From assembly GCA_949710005.1 (NCBI GenBank), contig OX453282.1, forward strand, positions 6,603,465 to 6,667,464: a DNA stretch of 64,000 bases, in the 5' to 3' direction. Shown here in pieces: positions 11,877 to 22,700 of the stretch. Position 1 is the first letter of the stretch. Each line of letters begins with the position of its first letter. The DNA comes from Ricordea florida (taxonomy: Eukaryota; Cnidaria; Anthozoa; Corallimorpharia; Ricordeidae). Under the pieces are notes generated by a model that ran no database searches, was not told the origin of the DNA, and saw only the letters and a program-made list of their open reading frames with translations. The translations under genes and the position numbers were made by a program.

Positions 11877-14149
11877 TTTGACATCGTTATCATAACCATA
11901 TAATATATAAACAATATATAGACTGTGGTGTCAAGACGTCCCTTAAAATCACTTTCGAGAAAGGAGACCCGAGTCAAACTATTGTCGTTATCATGATCAC
12001 TTCCACTATTGTTATCATTGTTTTTGTTTTAAGTATTTTTTGTAATATCATATCACCGTGTAGGGTGAACCAAAGCTCAAAGCTTCGTTAAAATCTTGCA
12101 GGCTTTAACCCGGTGTGGAACGAGAAATTTGAAAAAGTTCTTCTCATGCCTGAACTAGCTATGATTCGATTTGCCGTGTTCGACGAGGACGTGGGAATAA
12201 ACGACGATTTTATTGGACAATTTTCGCTTCCTTACACCAGCGTAAGGCCAGGTAAGGCAAATACGCGTTGAATATACGAGCATGCCGAGAGATGCTCAGA
12301 ATTGAAAGCCAATCATATGCAAGGATTCAGTTACGGTCGTCATGAACTGTCCTCGCCATTGAAATTTGGCTCATCCTCGGTGTAAAAACCTGTTACGTTC
12401 ACGAGTGACGTAGAACAAAGAAAACAAAGGAAACAAAACACTAGAGACTAGGAAAATAATAATGAAATAACGACCCGAAATTTCAGCTAAACCAGCCTAT
12501 TGTAGGCTCTCGCATGCTTAGAAATCGTGGAAAAGATTGAAGGGGCAAAACAAAGATGATAAAACAATTCCTCTTTGTATTACTTTCTCTCTGCCATCTT
12601 CCTTTACTAAAGATACGATTCTCGCCAAACATCACTAACCCAGAGCTTTTAGAATATGTTCCCCACTCCTTACTCTTCTTTGTCCTCTTCCTCCCTCTTC
12701 TCTTCCCACTCCTCTCGCTCCCTCGTCTCGCTCCCACTTTTCCTCCCCAAGCCTCTCGCTCCCACTTTTCCTCCCCAATCCTCTCGCTCCCACTTCTCAT
12801 CCCCAATCCTCTCATTCCCTTTTCTCCTTCCCACTCCTCTCTTTCCCTCTGCTCACCACTCTGCCCTTTCACCCTTCCCCTCCCCACTCCTCTCCTTTCC
12901 CCCTTCCCCTCCCCTCCCCTCTTAAAAACATTTGTGTTCATCTCGGACGGACCCTGGTGCAAGCACGACCAGCAACCAATCAGAGAGTATTCTTAACGTC
13001 TTTTGTTTTGATTCCCTGCCAGGATATCGACATGTGCACCTGTTAAGCAACAAAGGTGATTCTTTAGGTTATGCTACTCTGTTTGTCCACGTCGAAGCTA
13101 CAGACTCAAGCAAAGACTCTAGAGACAAGAGATCGTCTTACGCGGTAAGATATCACTGAAGTTGTATGCTTTTCCAGGGAAATGTTCTATGGAAGGCCCA
13201 ACCCTCACAAAGTCTCAGTTCCTTAGAAAAAAGTTAATGTGGCCTATTTCTCGACACTGCCAATTATAGGAAGGCTCTTATCAGACTAGATCTTTCTGTG
13301 TAGCTATAGCACCTCTGTTATTTTCAAGGCTAGTGACATTGTTTGTTTTGCTTATTCTATTGCCAATTTCTATAGTAGTAGTAGTAGTAGTCGTAGTCGT
13401 AGTCGTAGTAGTAGTAGTAGTATATTTTTATAAGAGAACTAGTGGGCAGCACACAGCAACTTGTCTTGTAGAGCTGAGTTTATTAATCGACCGGTTTCGT
13501 CTGCTACTGGATAAAAACTACAAGATACATAATAGGAACGTATTTTATACTAGACCTTGACAGTATAAGTCACGTTCCTAGTAGGGTATGAACAACAAAA
13601 CACCCACAGGAAATAAACGTACAGGACATGATTAAAATCCTGTGCTGGAAATTGTGCAATACTTTTGGGGCTCACGGTTTTAACGTAGGTGTCACGTGAT
13701 TACATTCCTCATTTATAGATCATTGGTATAGAATTATATATAGCATACATCAATCATTACATAAATCAATGAGTATTCAAAACACTACAGTCGTGAACCA
13801 AAATCACCAGATGCTACAGAACTTCAAGCTTTATATACAGGTAACCAAGAAAGAGCTTAGCTAGGATCTTTCAAAGGAGATGGGGGTTCACACTATGCCA
13901 CACCCAGGGTACACACCAGATTTTCATGTTGACACCCACGCAGAGTGTTGCTATTAAAGTGATATTTTCAGATGAACAGTGAGAAACGGGTGGTGCGAAG
14001 CATACCGTGGAAACAAATTTCTCTATTCTAGACTCATTGCCCTGCTACTCTTGTTTTACTATGTTATTAAACTTCTTCTCAAGGCACAGCCGCTAAGAAA
14101 ACATAATCAGAAGGCGATAAAGCGACCAAAGAGGAGACTGCTTCTGTAA
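1..14149 (+). CDS. Phosphoinositide-specific phospholipase C, delta/eta type (3' part of gene)
   Basis: This enzyme cleaves PIP2 at the membrane to IP3 and diacylglycerol. Nine exons chain in phase: 1-134 (open at the left edge), 5217-5331, 5729-5908, 8351-8458, 10244-10314, 10822-10875, 11668-11752, 12102-12251, 13023-13144. All junctions are GT-AG. A last exon from 14084 or 14090 to a stop at 14147 is less sure. The first exon is a lysine-rich X-Y linker. The Y half carries [37 protein letters not shown] and GYLLKPE. The C2 domain carries [37 protein letters not shown] and GYRHVHLLS. The C2 ending favours delta, while QQLPKP and GFNPVW also fit eta. The PH, EF-hand and X regions, with the catalytic histidines, lie upstream of the window. 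Family assignment is firm and subtype is inference. Confidence 0.9.
707..851. mobile_element. Foldback MITE-like palindrome in PLC intron
   Basis: The left end starts GGCATATAATTCATGGTAG and the right end is its reverse complement, with arms continuing imperfectly towards a centre that is itself a shorter palindrome built on GTTTACAGGGGTATACAAG. A-rich sequence flanks both sides. It has no coding capacity. Confidence 0.7.
1118..1200 (-). repeat. tRNA-like sequence, probable head of a tRNA-derived SINE
   Basis: The minus strand has an A-box-like CTCAGTGGCAGAGCG followed by a B box within GTAGGTTCGACTCCTAT, which forms a good T arm. The anticodon arm (around CTTGTAATC) is weak, and the two expected acceptor strands do not pair. 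It is therefore more likely a tRNA-derived SINE head or a decayed tRNA copy than a working tRNA gene. Confidence 0.5.
1461..1724. mobile_element. GATC-rich foldback MITE, family copy 1
   Basis: The ends read GTGCCTTTTTTTGGT and its complement. Inside, GATTTGGATTTGTGATCCG and GAGATCACACTGATCATGG recur inverted at the right. Related copies are at 4200-4382 and 14828-15085. Confidence 0.7.
2139..2345. repeat. AAT microsatellite joined to a short retroposon-like tail
   Basis: An AAT/ATA run (about 2139-2200) leads into AACTTTATTTGAGTGTGAAC and then GGAGTACCCGGAGAAAAACC. The coupling of a trinucleotide run to a fixed module looks like a retroposon end. I recognise it only as a repeat common in coral DNA. 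Confidence 0.45.
2398..2722. mobile_element. Foldback element with GAGTGCAATTTGG core
   Basis: TTCGAGTGCAATTTGGGATAAATCAGCACGAGT is mirrored by a complementary arm ending at about 2565 (seen in shorter pieces: CGAGTGCTGATTTATCCC and AAATTGCACGAG). The centre is CACGAGCCCGTGGGGCGAGTG. A tail of repeated TTTGCACTCAATTTC and AGCCAATGAG follows. Copies of the same architecture lie at 2723-3012 and 19328-19805. Confidence 0.65.
2723..3012. mobile_element. Foldback element related to 2398-2722
   Basis: It sits head to tail with the preceding element. Arms contain GATATTTGG...CACGAG and CTCGAGTG...CCAAATATC, around a centre GAGCCGTTAGGCGAGTG. The tail again has AGCCAATCAAAT, and GTAGTAGTATAAC mirrors the TATACTACTACTTGC near 2900. 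Confidence 0.55.
3600..4005. repeat. Degenerate TGAC-based simple repeat
   Basis: About 400 bp of imperfect TGACTGACTGATTGACT-type units. Short open frames across it are a by-product of the repeat. Confidence 0.75.
4200..4382. mobile_element. GATC-rich foldback MITE, family copy 2
   Basis: GGATCTGGATTTGTGATC at the left and GGATCACAAATCCTGACCC at the right are inverted. GGAACCGATAAATCCACTC matches the core of the copy at 1461-1724. Confidence 0.65.
6796..7386 (+). pseudogene. Intronless F-box/LRR-like gene nested in PLC intron, frame-damaged
   Basis: It begins [20 protein letters not shown], then [12 protein letters not shown], an F-box-like start (an SCF ubiquitin-ligase adaptor domain in known families). 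Leucine-rich repeats follow: [57 protein letters not shown]. The frame breaks twice. A TAG stops the first segment at 6940. The middle segment runs in another frame from about 6942 to a T10 run at 7037-7046, after which the original frame resumes to TGA at 7384. The breaks may be mutations. Alternatively, 6937-6980 starts with GT, ends with AG and would restore frame, but 44 nt is very short for an intron; the T10 could be a sequencing slip. An AATAAA follows at 7596. Likely a degraded or retrocopied gene. Confidence 0.5.
7596..7601 (+). terminator. Polyadenylation signal AATAAA after the nested F-box gene
   Basis: AATAAA lies about 210 bp past the TGA of the F-box/LRR frame, on the same strand. 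It would also fit chance in AT-rich intron DNA. Confidence 0.35.
8776..8925 (+). pseudogene. RecQ-like DNA helicase N-terminal fragment
   Basis: The translated fragment reads [20 protein letters not shown] and then [10 protein letters not shown], which is the region before and including the Walker A motif (GFGKS) of RecQ-family helicases. Similarity stops soon after (about 8925), where a GATCGC-rich repeat begins, so the helicase core is missing. It lies in an intron of the PLC gene on the same strand. RecQ-like fragments are common repeats in coral genomes, so it is probably a transposed or truncated copy. Confidence 0.6.
8926..9090. repeat. GATCGC-rich palindromic repeat
   Basis: Multiple interleaved GATCGCAGATCGCAG, GATCGCGCGATTGC and CGCGATCACGATCGC motifs form many short hairpins. 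It abuts the RecQ-like fragment and may be the end of the element that captured it. Confidence 0.55.
10395..10606 (-). repeat. Two 106-bp units of the major satellite, inverted orientation
   Basis: Two head-to-tail units (ATGAAAAAGKTAGAACC at 10395 and 10501, exactly 106 bp apart) carry CACACTGCATGGTTTGATC. They are the reverse complement of the array at 40918-44390. Both lie in the intron between PLC exons 10244-10314 and 10822-10875. Confidence 0.85.
10876..11235. repeat. Minisatellite of about 110 bp that copies a PLC splice donor
   Basis: GTGGGT-starting units lie at 10876, 10986, 11099 and 11206 (spacings 110, 113, 107). Each has GAG upstream, AAACAGTTGAAGG-like sequence, GGCAAGGTCAAGTTTG and GGGTAATATAGGATG. 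The first GTGGGT is the donor of PLC exon 10822-10875, so later units carry donor copies. Confidence 0.8.
11350..11505. mobile_element. Foldback MITE, ATACCTC-ended family, copy 1
   Basis: Left end ATACCTCTTACTAACC; internal GTCCGTACTGTAAGTTACGG; centre GGCCCAAGCGCGAGGCTCACGGGCC (written as two arms around GCG). A sister copy in the opposite orientation lies at 60760-60935. Confidence 0.7.
11841..11876. repeat. ATT trinucleotide microsatellite
   Basis: About 12 ATT units in the PLC intron before exon 12102-12251. Confidence 0.9.
12650..12925. repeat. Long polypyrimidine tract just upstream of last C2 exon
   Basis: About 275 bp almost entirely C and T on the plus strand, with tandem CTCTCGCTCCCACTTTTCC-type units. 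It ends about 100 bp before the acceptor at 13022. Such tracts can form triplex DNA. The long open frames across it on both strands result from composition. Confidence 0.8.
13373..13421. repeat. GTA/GTC trinucleotide microsatellite
   Basis: About 16 units of GTA with several GTC variants, in the intron after PLC exon 13023-13144. Confidence 0.9.
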
Positions 14150-14827
14150 GAGCCTCTGTGTCACTCGTGTCGACATTTGTATTAGTTTTTGTGAGACAAG
14201 ACAACATGAAACAGTGACTATATTTATGACTTGTGATAAGGAGCCCATCATCCGGAGCGAAAAATTACCCCATATCCATGAATAAGCATTTTCTCAGAAC
14301 TATGTCCTTAAAGATTCAAGATTTCCGCAAAAAACGTCTGATTCATTGTTATAATATTTTGAATGACTTTTTGTCAAGATGTGCTATTGGAAATGTTTTT
14401 ATCTCAATTGATATTACACGCTTATTGTCCAGCAACCAACCAAGTTCGCGCGAAAAACATTCCTAAAAATACTAGGTCTTGGGAAATGCGCCGTAAAAGT
14501 GATTCGTTTGATTGCGTTACTACTTCTCACTTCAGAGTTAGCAGAAGTCGTGCAATCCACGTTGACCATACGTTCTTTTTCGTGACAGGCTTCTTGTTTT
14601 ATTTTGCAGGAGGCGGCCTCGCCGAGGATCACCTAATTGACGCCAATGACTTTTAAAAAGGTTATGCTTTCGACAAGTGTTGTTTTTCAATTGACAATGA
14701 AGTAATATATGAGAACCTTATTCTTCTATGGCACCTGGCGAACACAGTTAAGAGACTTCTTCGTGTATTCAATCCACATGATTTGCCGTGAAAAGTTGCT
14801 CACACAAAAATCATAGAACTATATAAG

Positions 14828-15085
14828 TGTTCGTTCTTTTGGTATGATCCAGATCTGGATTTGTAATGCGAGATCACATAGATCATGATGCATTAAAAAT
14901 TACTGATGAATCCACGCTGGACAAGTATTTGTCAGTTTCTTTGATGTCCTATACCATAATCTGAGTGATCTTGAACACAAACTCAGATATGGTTCAGAAT
15001 TCAATCTGGACAAGGATTCATCGGCTTCTTCGATGCGCCACGATATGAGTGATCTCGATCAAAAATCCAAATCAAGATCAATGGA
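14828..15085. mobile_element. GATC-rich foldback MITE, family copy 3
   Basis: GATCCAGATCTGGATTTGTA at the left, and near the right end AAAAATCCAAATCAAGATC. The core GATGAATCCACGCTGGACAAG matches copies 1 and 2. An internal part appears duplicated (two GACAAG...TTTGTC/TTCATCGG blocks), so this copy is longer. Confidence 0.6.
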
Positions 15086-15087
15086 AC

Positions 15088-15305
15088 ACGAGGCACATTG
15101 TTTCATCACATATCAAACACGAGGTACAGTGTAAATCACAAATAAAATACAAGGTTCAGTGTTTCATCACATATCAAACACGAAGCACATTGTTCCATCT
15201 CATATAAAACACGAGGCACGTTGTTCCATCACATATCAAACACGAGTACAGTGTTAAATCACATATAAAATACAAGGTACAGTACTTCATCACATATCAA
15301 ACACT
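15088..15305. repeat. Tandem repeat, period about 30-35 bp
   Basis: Units of the form CATCACATATCAAACACGAG followed by GTACAGTGTT, about six or seven copies with drift. It directly precedes the hairpin at 15305. Confidence 0.75.
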
Positions 15306-15378
15306 TCATGCCAGTATTTCATAGTCTCCCGCACCATTGTGATGGGCGCGGGAGACTATATGACATACTGGCATGAAG
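15305..15378. repeat. Nested hairpin with TAGTCTCCCGC core
   Basis: Outer arms ACTTCATGCCAGTA and TACTGGCATGAAGT enclose an inner hairpin TAGTCTCCCGC...GCGGGAGACTA. The inner ends match the terminal TAGTCTCCC of the element at 15459-15547. Confidence 0.75.
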
Positions 15379-15449
15379 TATAAACCGAAATTTGAGTTGG
15401 TATTGTTCATTACTCATTTTTGTAGAACTCCATAAAATCATTGCATCAC

Positions 15450-15556
15450 TTAGCAACCTAGTCTCCCTCGCAGCCGTTTTTTGGATGTCACGCAACGTTC
15501 CCCCGAAGCGTTGCGTGACATCCCAAAAACGGCTGCGAGGGAGACTATTAGCAACC
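15450..15556. mobile_element. 89-bp foldback MITE with 9-bp target duplication
   Basis: The element 15459-15547 starts TAGTCTCCCTCGCAGCCG and ends with its complement. Arms are 39 bp with one mismatch around an 11-bp loop. TTAGCAACC flanks it at 15450-15458 and 15548-15556 as a direct repeat. A 9-bp duplication is typical of Mutator-like elements. Confidence 0.9.
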
Positions 15557-16063
15557 AGGTCATTTTTATTGGTTTCTAGTATTTTGTTTTTTGTTGGAAA
15601 CGTTTTGGTAACTATAAAAGTATTTCAAATGACACTTAAGTTTGTATCAACAGAATTTAATGCAAAACGGATTTTTTTCCCTTTTTTTGCAATTGAAACA
15701 TTAGGGAAACAGCGAGAAAGGTAAACTTGGATCGCAGGGGGAGTGGGAAGGGGTGCTGGCGGTTGGGACGGAACCTTCCCAGCCCACCCGTTTGTTTGCC
15801 AATCTGTGTTCAAGTCCGTGTTATTTTGCGTTTCAATCCTGAAGAAAAATATGATAAAAAAATGATGGCTTTGCACAGTCTTTCTTGAATTCGTTGACAA
15901 ACAGTGAATTTTTTAGCTATACATAGTAAGTTACAAAGTAAATTATAAATGCAAATAGGTGAAAAAAATAATAATATATTACTTTGGAGGGACACAGCTT
16001 AACAAAATGGTAATCAGAGTCCATCAGAGTAAGAGAACGTATCTTCCATACTGGGTTCTCTTG

Positions 16064-16240
16064 CTATGATAAGGGGGCAGAATCTATTTTTAGATCCGGA
16101 AACTATTTTAACTGACCAATGGCTGATGTATTTCTCATCACGTGATTTTAATTTCAATGTGCCATGAGGAAACCGCGCAGCCATGGAACGAGATATAAAT
16201 AGATTCCGCGCTCAAAATAGATTCTGTACCCTTATCATAT
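16064..16240. mobile_element. Foldback MITE with TATGATAAGGG ends
   Basis: TATGATAAGGGGGCAGAATC at the left pairs with GATTCTGTACCCTTATCATA at the right. The interior has no open frame of note. It lies between the PLC and peroxiredoxin genes. Confidence 0.8.
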
Positions 16241-16568
16241 CAGACAATGTTATGTTCTCTTTCCTCTTTTTCTCTTGATTTATATTATATGAATATTCTG
16301 ATATTGTAAATAGCACTTGTTGTGTTGGAATGACGCACTTGCGGGGTTGTTCTCTTTGAAATTTGACTCAACATTGTTGGAACAAAGATTAAGGGTTAGA
16401 CTGACTTGTGATTAATTGTGTAAAATAAAACTTTCAACTGACCACATGCCTTGTCATTAACTGATTTTATTACTGACTTCGATGTCCAAGTTCGTGCGAA
16501 TGGAATTACCTTAGGGAGGGGAGGGTGGAGGAGGTCGGAAGGGGAGGGGTAAAATTGTTCAATCGTGA

Positions 16569-16727
16569 TTTTCTGCACGCCCATTGGTCGAGAGTTATCA
16601 CTTATGGTTGACTAGCCTGTGTACAGCCACCCCTCCCCTCAAAAAAAAAATAGGGAAAGGAGGGAGCGACTGTACAGGTTAGACTACCGTAAGCGGTGAC
16701 TCTCAACCAATGGGTGAGCAGAAAGGA
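16569..16727. mobile_element. Foldback MITE with CCCATTGGT ends
   Basis: CCCATTGGTCGAGAGTTATC and GTGACTCTCAACCAATGGG are imperfect inverted arms, with CCTGTGTACAG and CTGTACAGG further in. The centre is a C-rich to A-rich spacer. Confidence 0.65.
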
Positions 16728-17309
16728 GAGGCGGCTGCTGTATGCAGGCTATGAGATCGAGTGAGGGGTTTTATCTGGGTTGGAATTTTTGCTCTACTAA
16801 AGGTAGGACCGTATTATACATAGTAGGATCCTGAATGCGCTCGCTGCATTCAGAGTAAGGAATATAACATTCATTTTATCCCTGATCGCATGTCATGGCA
16901 GGGGGATCCAAATTAGTGGATTTAACCAAAAAAAATAGCGGGTGTTCCTATTAACACATCAGACTCTCGAAAAAGGTGCTCTAGTCAAATTTATCGCTTT
17001 GGTACCCGATCGCTGGTCAACGGCCTTTCGGTTATATTATATGCCCTGCACAATTTGAAAACAAAGGGCATTCGAGCGACACTTGGGTGGAGCATGAGAG
17101 GTTCGTGAAACAGGATATCATTTTAAAGTGTCAACCCTTTCCCTAGCACAGCATTGTTGGGTTAGGGGAGGGGTAGGTACACAGCTGCCAAGATACTTAA
17201 ATTGATCCTAAAATTTGACCTGTGCAACTTAATTGTCAAATTATCAATAAGAATTTCTGCGACAAAAGAATGATATTTGTGTATTCTGAATTTGCCCTCG
17301 GTTTTGCTA

Positions 17310-17455
17310 CTCGACGTGTAGTAATTTTCTCAGACAACAAATTGCACTCGCTCTACAGGCTCGTGCAAGTTTTTGATTCTTTGAACAATTGACTTGTGCT
17401 CATTTATTCCAAACTGCACTCGGAACCAATTAAATGATTACCTATAAATTGATTC
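17310..17455. repeat. Fragment of the GAGTGCAATTTGG foldback family
   Basis: AAATTGCACTCGC...GGCTCGTGCAAG and TTATTCCAAACTGCACTCGG match one half of the family at 2398 and 19328. It lies about 300 bp upstream of the first peroxiredoxin exon. Confidence 0.5.
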
Positions 17456-17749
17456 AATGTTAGGAAATCTTCAGTCCTACCTGACGGAGAAGTAGCCTAC
17501 GACGCAGACTTTCTTTTAAGCTTTGTCGGGCGCTTTTTTCCTTTGTGAGGACGGAACATGGAACAAGGTTCAAAGAACGTTTGTATGAGAAACTATCGTA
17601 GGTAAATTTGAAAAAATCTTGTCCACTCCCCTCCCCTGCTACCCCCAACACATACTCCCCCATCACCTAGTAGCAAAATACAGAGGACGTATCAGCCCCC
17701 AATAAAACCGCTAGCCTCAACGCGGGCTCCTTGGTTAGAACTTTCGAAT

Positions 17750-19749
17750 ATGGCTGCCTTAATAGGTCTGTCTCTGGTTGCACGGACATTTACTTCGCAA
17801 ATTGTCAGGAAATGCAGGCCCGCATTCAGTTTGCAGCAAGCCAGAATTGCTGCCCCTCTTTCATACTCATGGCGAAGAACATTTTCTCTGCAAAGGTGAG
17901 CTTCTTAAGTCACTTTTCAGTAGTTGGGATTTGTTCCGCTCAGGGAAAGTGTCTTTGCATTCGAGAGATTCGGTCTTATTATCAGCTCATGGAGCCACTC
18001 TGATTGCCGCTTTGTATTCAACCGTGGCGTGACACTTCTCCTTTCTTTTGCGTAGTCGTCATTGCTGTACTCAACATCACTCGTTCGTTTTGTTTTTGTT
18101 TCGCATACTGTGTACCCAGCTGTTAAGTTTTTCCGTATAAAACAGTACAAAACGTAAACAAAAGATAGAGTAACGCCACGGAGAATCACGCAGTTCGAGA
18201 CAAACAGAATGCAAGTCAACAGGCTACTGCCATGTTAAGACGTTTTTTCAAACTTGATAAAAAGTAGAAAAATCTAAAATGAAAGTAGCAAACATGTTTT
18301 CCGTTTGAACTACATGAACAGAATAGAGGTGTTTGCACCTCTTAGTTGTCCTATCTATGAATAATTGAACTATTATTTCAATTTTCCGGACTTGGCGTCG
18401 TACACGCCCAAAACAACAAGTTTTGTACCAAGCTCTTGTTTTGCTAAAAATGGGTATGCTGTCACGATGTCTGACTGTGTAAATTCTGCAAAATTATTCA
18501 ACATGTTGAACAAATTCTCAAAGGCAAGGGTCCAGTTCATTGAGGTTTATTGAAGCTGAGAATCTTTGTTGTTTTAAGACACAAAGATGCACGTTAACAC
18601 ACTAATCTCAAGTTTATTTTCTATTTCTTTGTACCTTTATTCCAGTTATATATCAATAGATGCCCCTGTCAAAACATTTACATATAAAAACAATCTTCCA
18701 TTTAATTTTTGCAAAAATTCACTCCATTGGTTTTTCATATGATACCAAGAGAATCATATCTTATTCCTTTGTGTTTTTTTTTTGCATTTGAATTTAATGA
18801 AATTGCAGCTGCTTCTTCCTCCTTAAACTCTTTTTAGGGAATTTTAAAAAAGTGGTATTATTACCAGAGATACTAGAAAAATTGATTTACTAGAACTGCA
18901 TGGCTCCAGTAATGTTTAACAGTCAATACTTATGCAAAGTCAAGAGAGATACTGGAAGCATTTTTTGTTGGAAATTAAATTTCTCTCAACATTAATAACA
19001 CTGCCAAACTACAATTAACACTTAATGACTGGTCTCAGAGGGAACAGTGAACTTTGTTTTCTGAGAATCTCAATGTTTCCCAAGATGAATTAAGTCAAGG
19101 AAAACATTGTGATTTAAGGGAAACAAAATTCACTGTTCCCCAAGGGACAGGTTTTAAAGTGCTTTGTTATATAGAAAAACATGTGGGTCAAACCAGTGGA
19201 AAACAAATAATCACTTTATTGACATGATCACATGCAACAGCTGACAAGGTCTCATGGGTAAAAGTGCACTGTTTTCCATTTGACATCATAGTTTTTGCGA
19301 TGTTGCTCACTCGTGGCATTTGTAAAGGTAATCATACGGTTTCGAGTTCAATTTGGAATTAATTTGCACGAGTGAGTTTTTCAAAAAGCTGAAATTGCAC
19401 GAGCCGCTTCGGCGAGTGCAATTTCAGCTTTTTGAAAAACTCACAAGTGCAAATTAATTCCAAATTGAACGAGAAAAGCCGTATGATTACTTATTAATAA
19501 TATAAACATGAAAAAATTCGCCTGGAAGAAGTACCGGAAGATCTCATTGCGGTGGGACAGGAAGTACGCATTTGACGCGGATTTGACACTTTATTTACTG
19601 ATTGGCTGATGAAGATCAACTGATAACGCTACGAACTTAAAGCGGGTCGTTCAAAAATAAAGAATATCATAATCGAGAAAATCGATGTGTAATTTGCACT
19701 GGTGTTACACTTTTTGCACTGGTATTACACTTTTTGCACTGGTGTTACA

Positions 19750-19782
<33 letters not shown>

Positions 19783-22700
19783 GAGTAATTTTTTCATGTA
19801 TATTATTATGTGGTAAACAGTTTCCTTGTTAGAGTGGGTTCCTTGGGTGTGCTGTATTACGAAGAACGCCAGCTATATAACAAAAAGGGGTTAATTTGCT
19901 GAGTAACTGATGCTGTGTTGTTGAGAATGGATGATAAACTATTGGTTTAATATCAATTTAATATCAAATGAGTTGTTGTACCTGCATAAGAGTTTTGAGA
20001 GGTGTTTGAGTCTTCTATTGTTACTCCCTTGTCAGAGCAAAAGCTTAAACACATATCCCTTCACTCTGGCAAACAGCTAAAGCTGGAAACAGCAGCTCCT
20101 CTGTCATCTGCTGATGGCACAATTTAGCTTACCATCTAGTTTGATAAAACCGTTTTTCGGTATTTTCTAATGTCACTCAGCTTCACCCAGCATTGGTGGC
20201 CATGTTGCTCCATCATGTTGAATTCAAGTTTGGACATAATTGAACCAAAAACAATATAGTTAGTACCGGTATGTGTCGTGATTGTAGCGCAGTTTTAACC
20301 CAAGAAGTTGAGTGACATTAAAAAAATTGAGTACTTTAATACAACATACAATCAAACCCCAGTTGTGCAGACCTCATTTATCTGGACTTTTTTTACCATC
20401 TGAACTTGTTTCTTTGGTCCCATTGTTGTCATTAGTATTCATAAGATTTTGCATTAGTATTACACCAATTAATTCCAGAGGAACTTTCTCGAAAAAACAT
20501 GGTAACGCCTCCAATTAACATTCGGCCATTGGCCATTGGCTTACTAAGATTAGCTCATGTCTGACGAAATCCCAACTGTAGTCGGACTTGATTTCCGGAA
20601 TATTTTTTATCATGTATTTTTTAAGGGTTAAGATGAATGAAATTTTATCTTTTTTTTGGTGATGTCTAACTTGCTGTCCTTCTCTAATCGGTTTTCCAGG
20701 AAATGACCATCGCTTTTGTGTACCACGTGGTGGTATTGTCGCTTGTATATACGGCAGTCCAAACAAACGACTACCGACCCTAACTTCATTCATTGTGGAC
20801 TTCATTAACGAAGAAAACTGTCGTCCGTGAGAGACATAAAAAAGTCACAAGTGGTCCCCTTTTATTTGCAAGTAAATTAACAGATAAAAAAGTGTGGATC
20901 AGTTTGCTACAGTGCGTGGAAGCGTTCCGAATGCCCCTTTTAAGGACCTTAGTTACAAAAGGCGAACTTTGGGAAGCCTTTAAATCGACTGTGTTAATAA
21001 CTTGTGATTTTTTCGGCGATTTCATCGTAATTCAGGCACGTTTTAGGGGGTTTTATGAAACTCCAGTTTCTTTTTTTGGATAGCGTCGTTAGGTTTAATT
21101 ACACTTGTGCGCTCAACCGTTCACAGACACTTGCAGTCAATAACGTTTCATTTTCAGATACTTGATAGGTTAAACCACGTAATGAATTAATCCAGCTGTC
21201 GGGAGACGCCTCTTGTGACAGGAACATATGCTCGTCTTTTCTTTTCGTGTTATTAAGGAGTCGAGGTTATTCGCGTCACCGCTGAAACCACTTCGACAAA
21301 CGATTTCCGCTGTTGTATCGTACCCTTGTTGGAGACAGTTCTTGGTCAATCTATACGCACAAAAACACCATTAAAAAACGCTGCGTTGGGACAACGAACG
21401 TAAATTCTCTATTTCTAGTCCAATTTACTCACTACGAAGGGTAGGTTGGGGGGGGGGGTGACATACACACCAGTACCCCCTCCCCCCATAGCTACGCGCT
21501 TGGTCAGCGTTGTTGTTAAAATACCATACAGGTAATGTTTTCGTTTAATTTCGTTGTGACTTACTTTTCGACTTCCTTTTAGTATCTGTGGTATAGTTCT
21601 GTCTATAAGGTAATTGGGTTTTCATTGGGGCCCATCACTGGTTTTCAACTAAAATCCTGTTTTGCGCTGGTCTTCGTCAGTCCATTGCTTTTTTTTGGGA
21701 CAGTAGTAAACGCTCTTTCGTAGTCTGTTTACCTCAGAGCAAGAGCTCTTTATTGTGGAGTTGTGAAAGGAGTTTCATTTAAAAGTTTTCAGGAGTTTGC
21801 AATTAAAAGTTGAATCAAGAAATTCCTTCAAGGTAAATTTGTGTTGAAGACATCGAATTGATTTTTCTTTTTTGCAAATAACGGCGTCATCACTGAGGTT
21901 TTCCTTTTCCTTGAAATTTCGGAACACTGTGCACTGAAGCGGAATTGTTTTAGACTCCTTGTGATGCAATAAACCGGAAAAAAAACTTATCCAGTTGACG
22001 CTATTAACATTTAGAAACAGAATCTTTGGTCCATATAATTAGGGCTAATATAGTGCTGTTTCCTGGTTCTTGTCAAAAGAATGCAGCCAATTAAGTTTCT
22101 GGAACCGCGGATATAAGATATGTGTCTCAAGAAATCGTTTAAACTCTGCTCGTCCAAGACAAAAAAAAGTCCTCAGACTGATTAGAGTTGCTGGTAACCA
22201 CTGAAGAACGAAGTTGACGAGGCGAAAGGTGTAAAAACGGTGTAATAACGGTGTAAAAACGGTGTAAAAAGCTCTCGAATTCTCACGGGTGTTTAAGACC
22301 AGATGCTATATTCAAGCATTCTAAATTAAGCACAATTATTCGGCAAATGACTAAGCAATTATTATCTGAATTCTATATATATTTAGAAGGTATTGTCTGT
22401 CGCGTGAGTTAAACCAATTACCGAGCGCGAACGAGATTAGTCTCGCTCTCATGGGATGGCGAGGAAACTAAGTCCCAGCTGGAGATAAAAGTGCTTTCAC
22501 GTGTCAGAATTCGCAGTTTCGTTGTCAGATCGTTTGATTTGTTCTGTGCAAATAGCAGGTTGTATTCTGTCTTTTAATATTTCCCAGTAAGTACATGCTG
22601 TTCGTATCGGTATGATTTAATTTTTGGTACCTGATAATTCGATCTTTCTTAACAAGCTTCTTCCATTTGCAGTTTTGCCATGAGTAAAGTACAAATTCAG

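Noticed and set aside
12483..12996. Long open frames on both strands at 12.5-13.0 kb
   Set aside because: They span the polypyrimidine tract; low-complexity composition removes stop codons.
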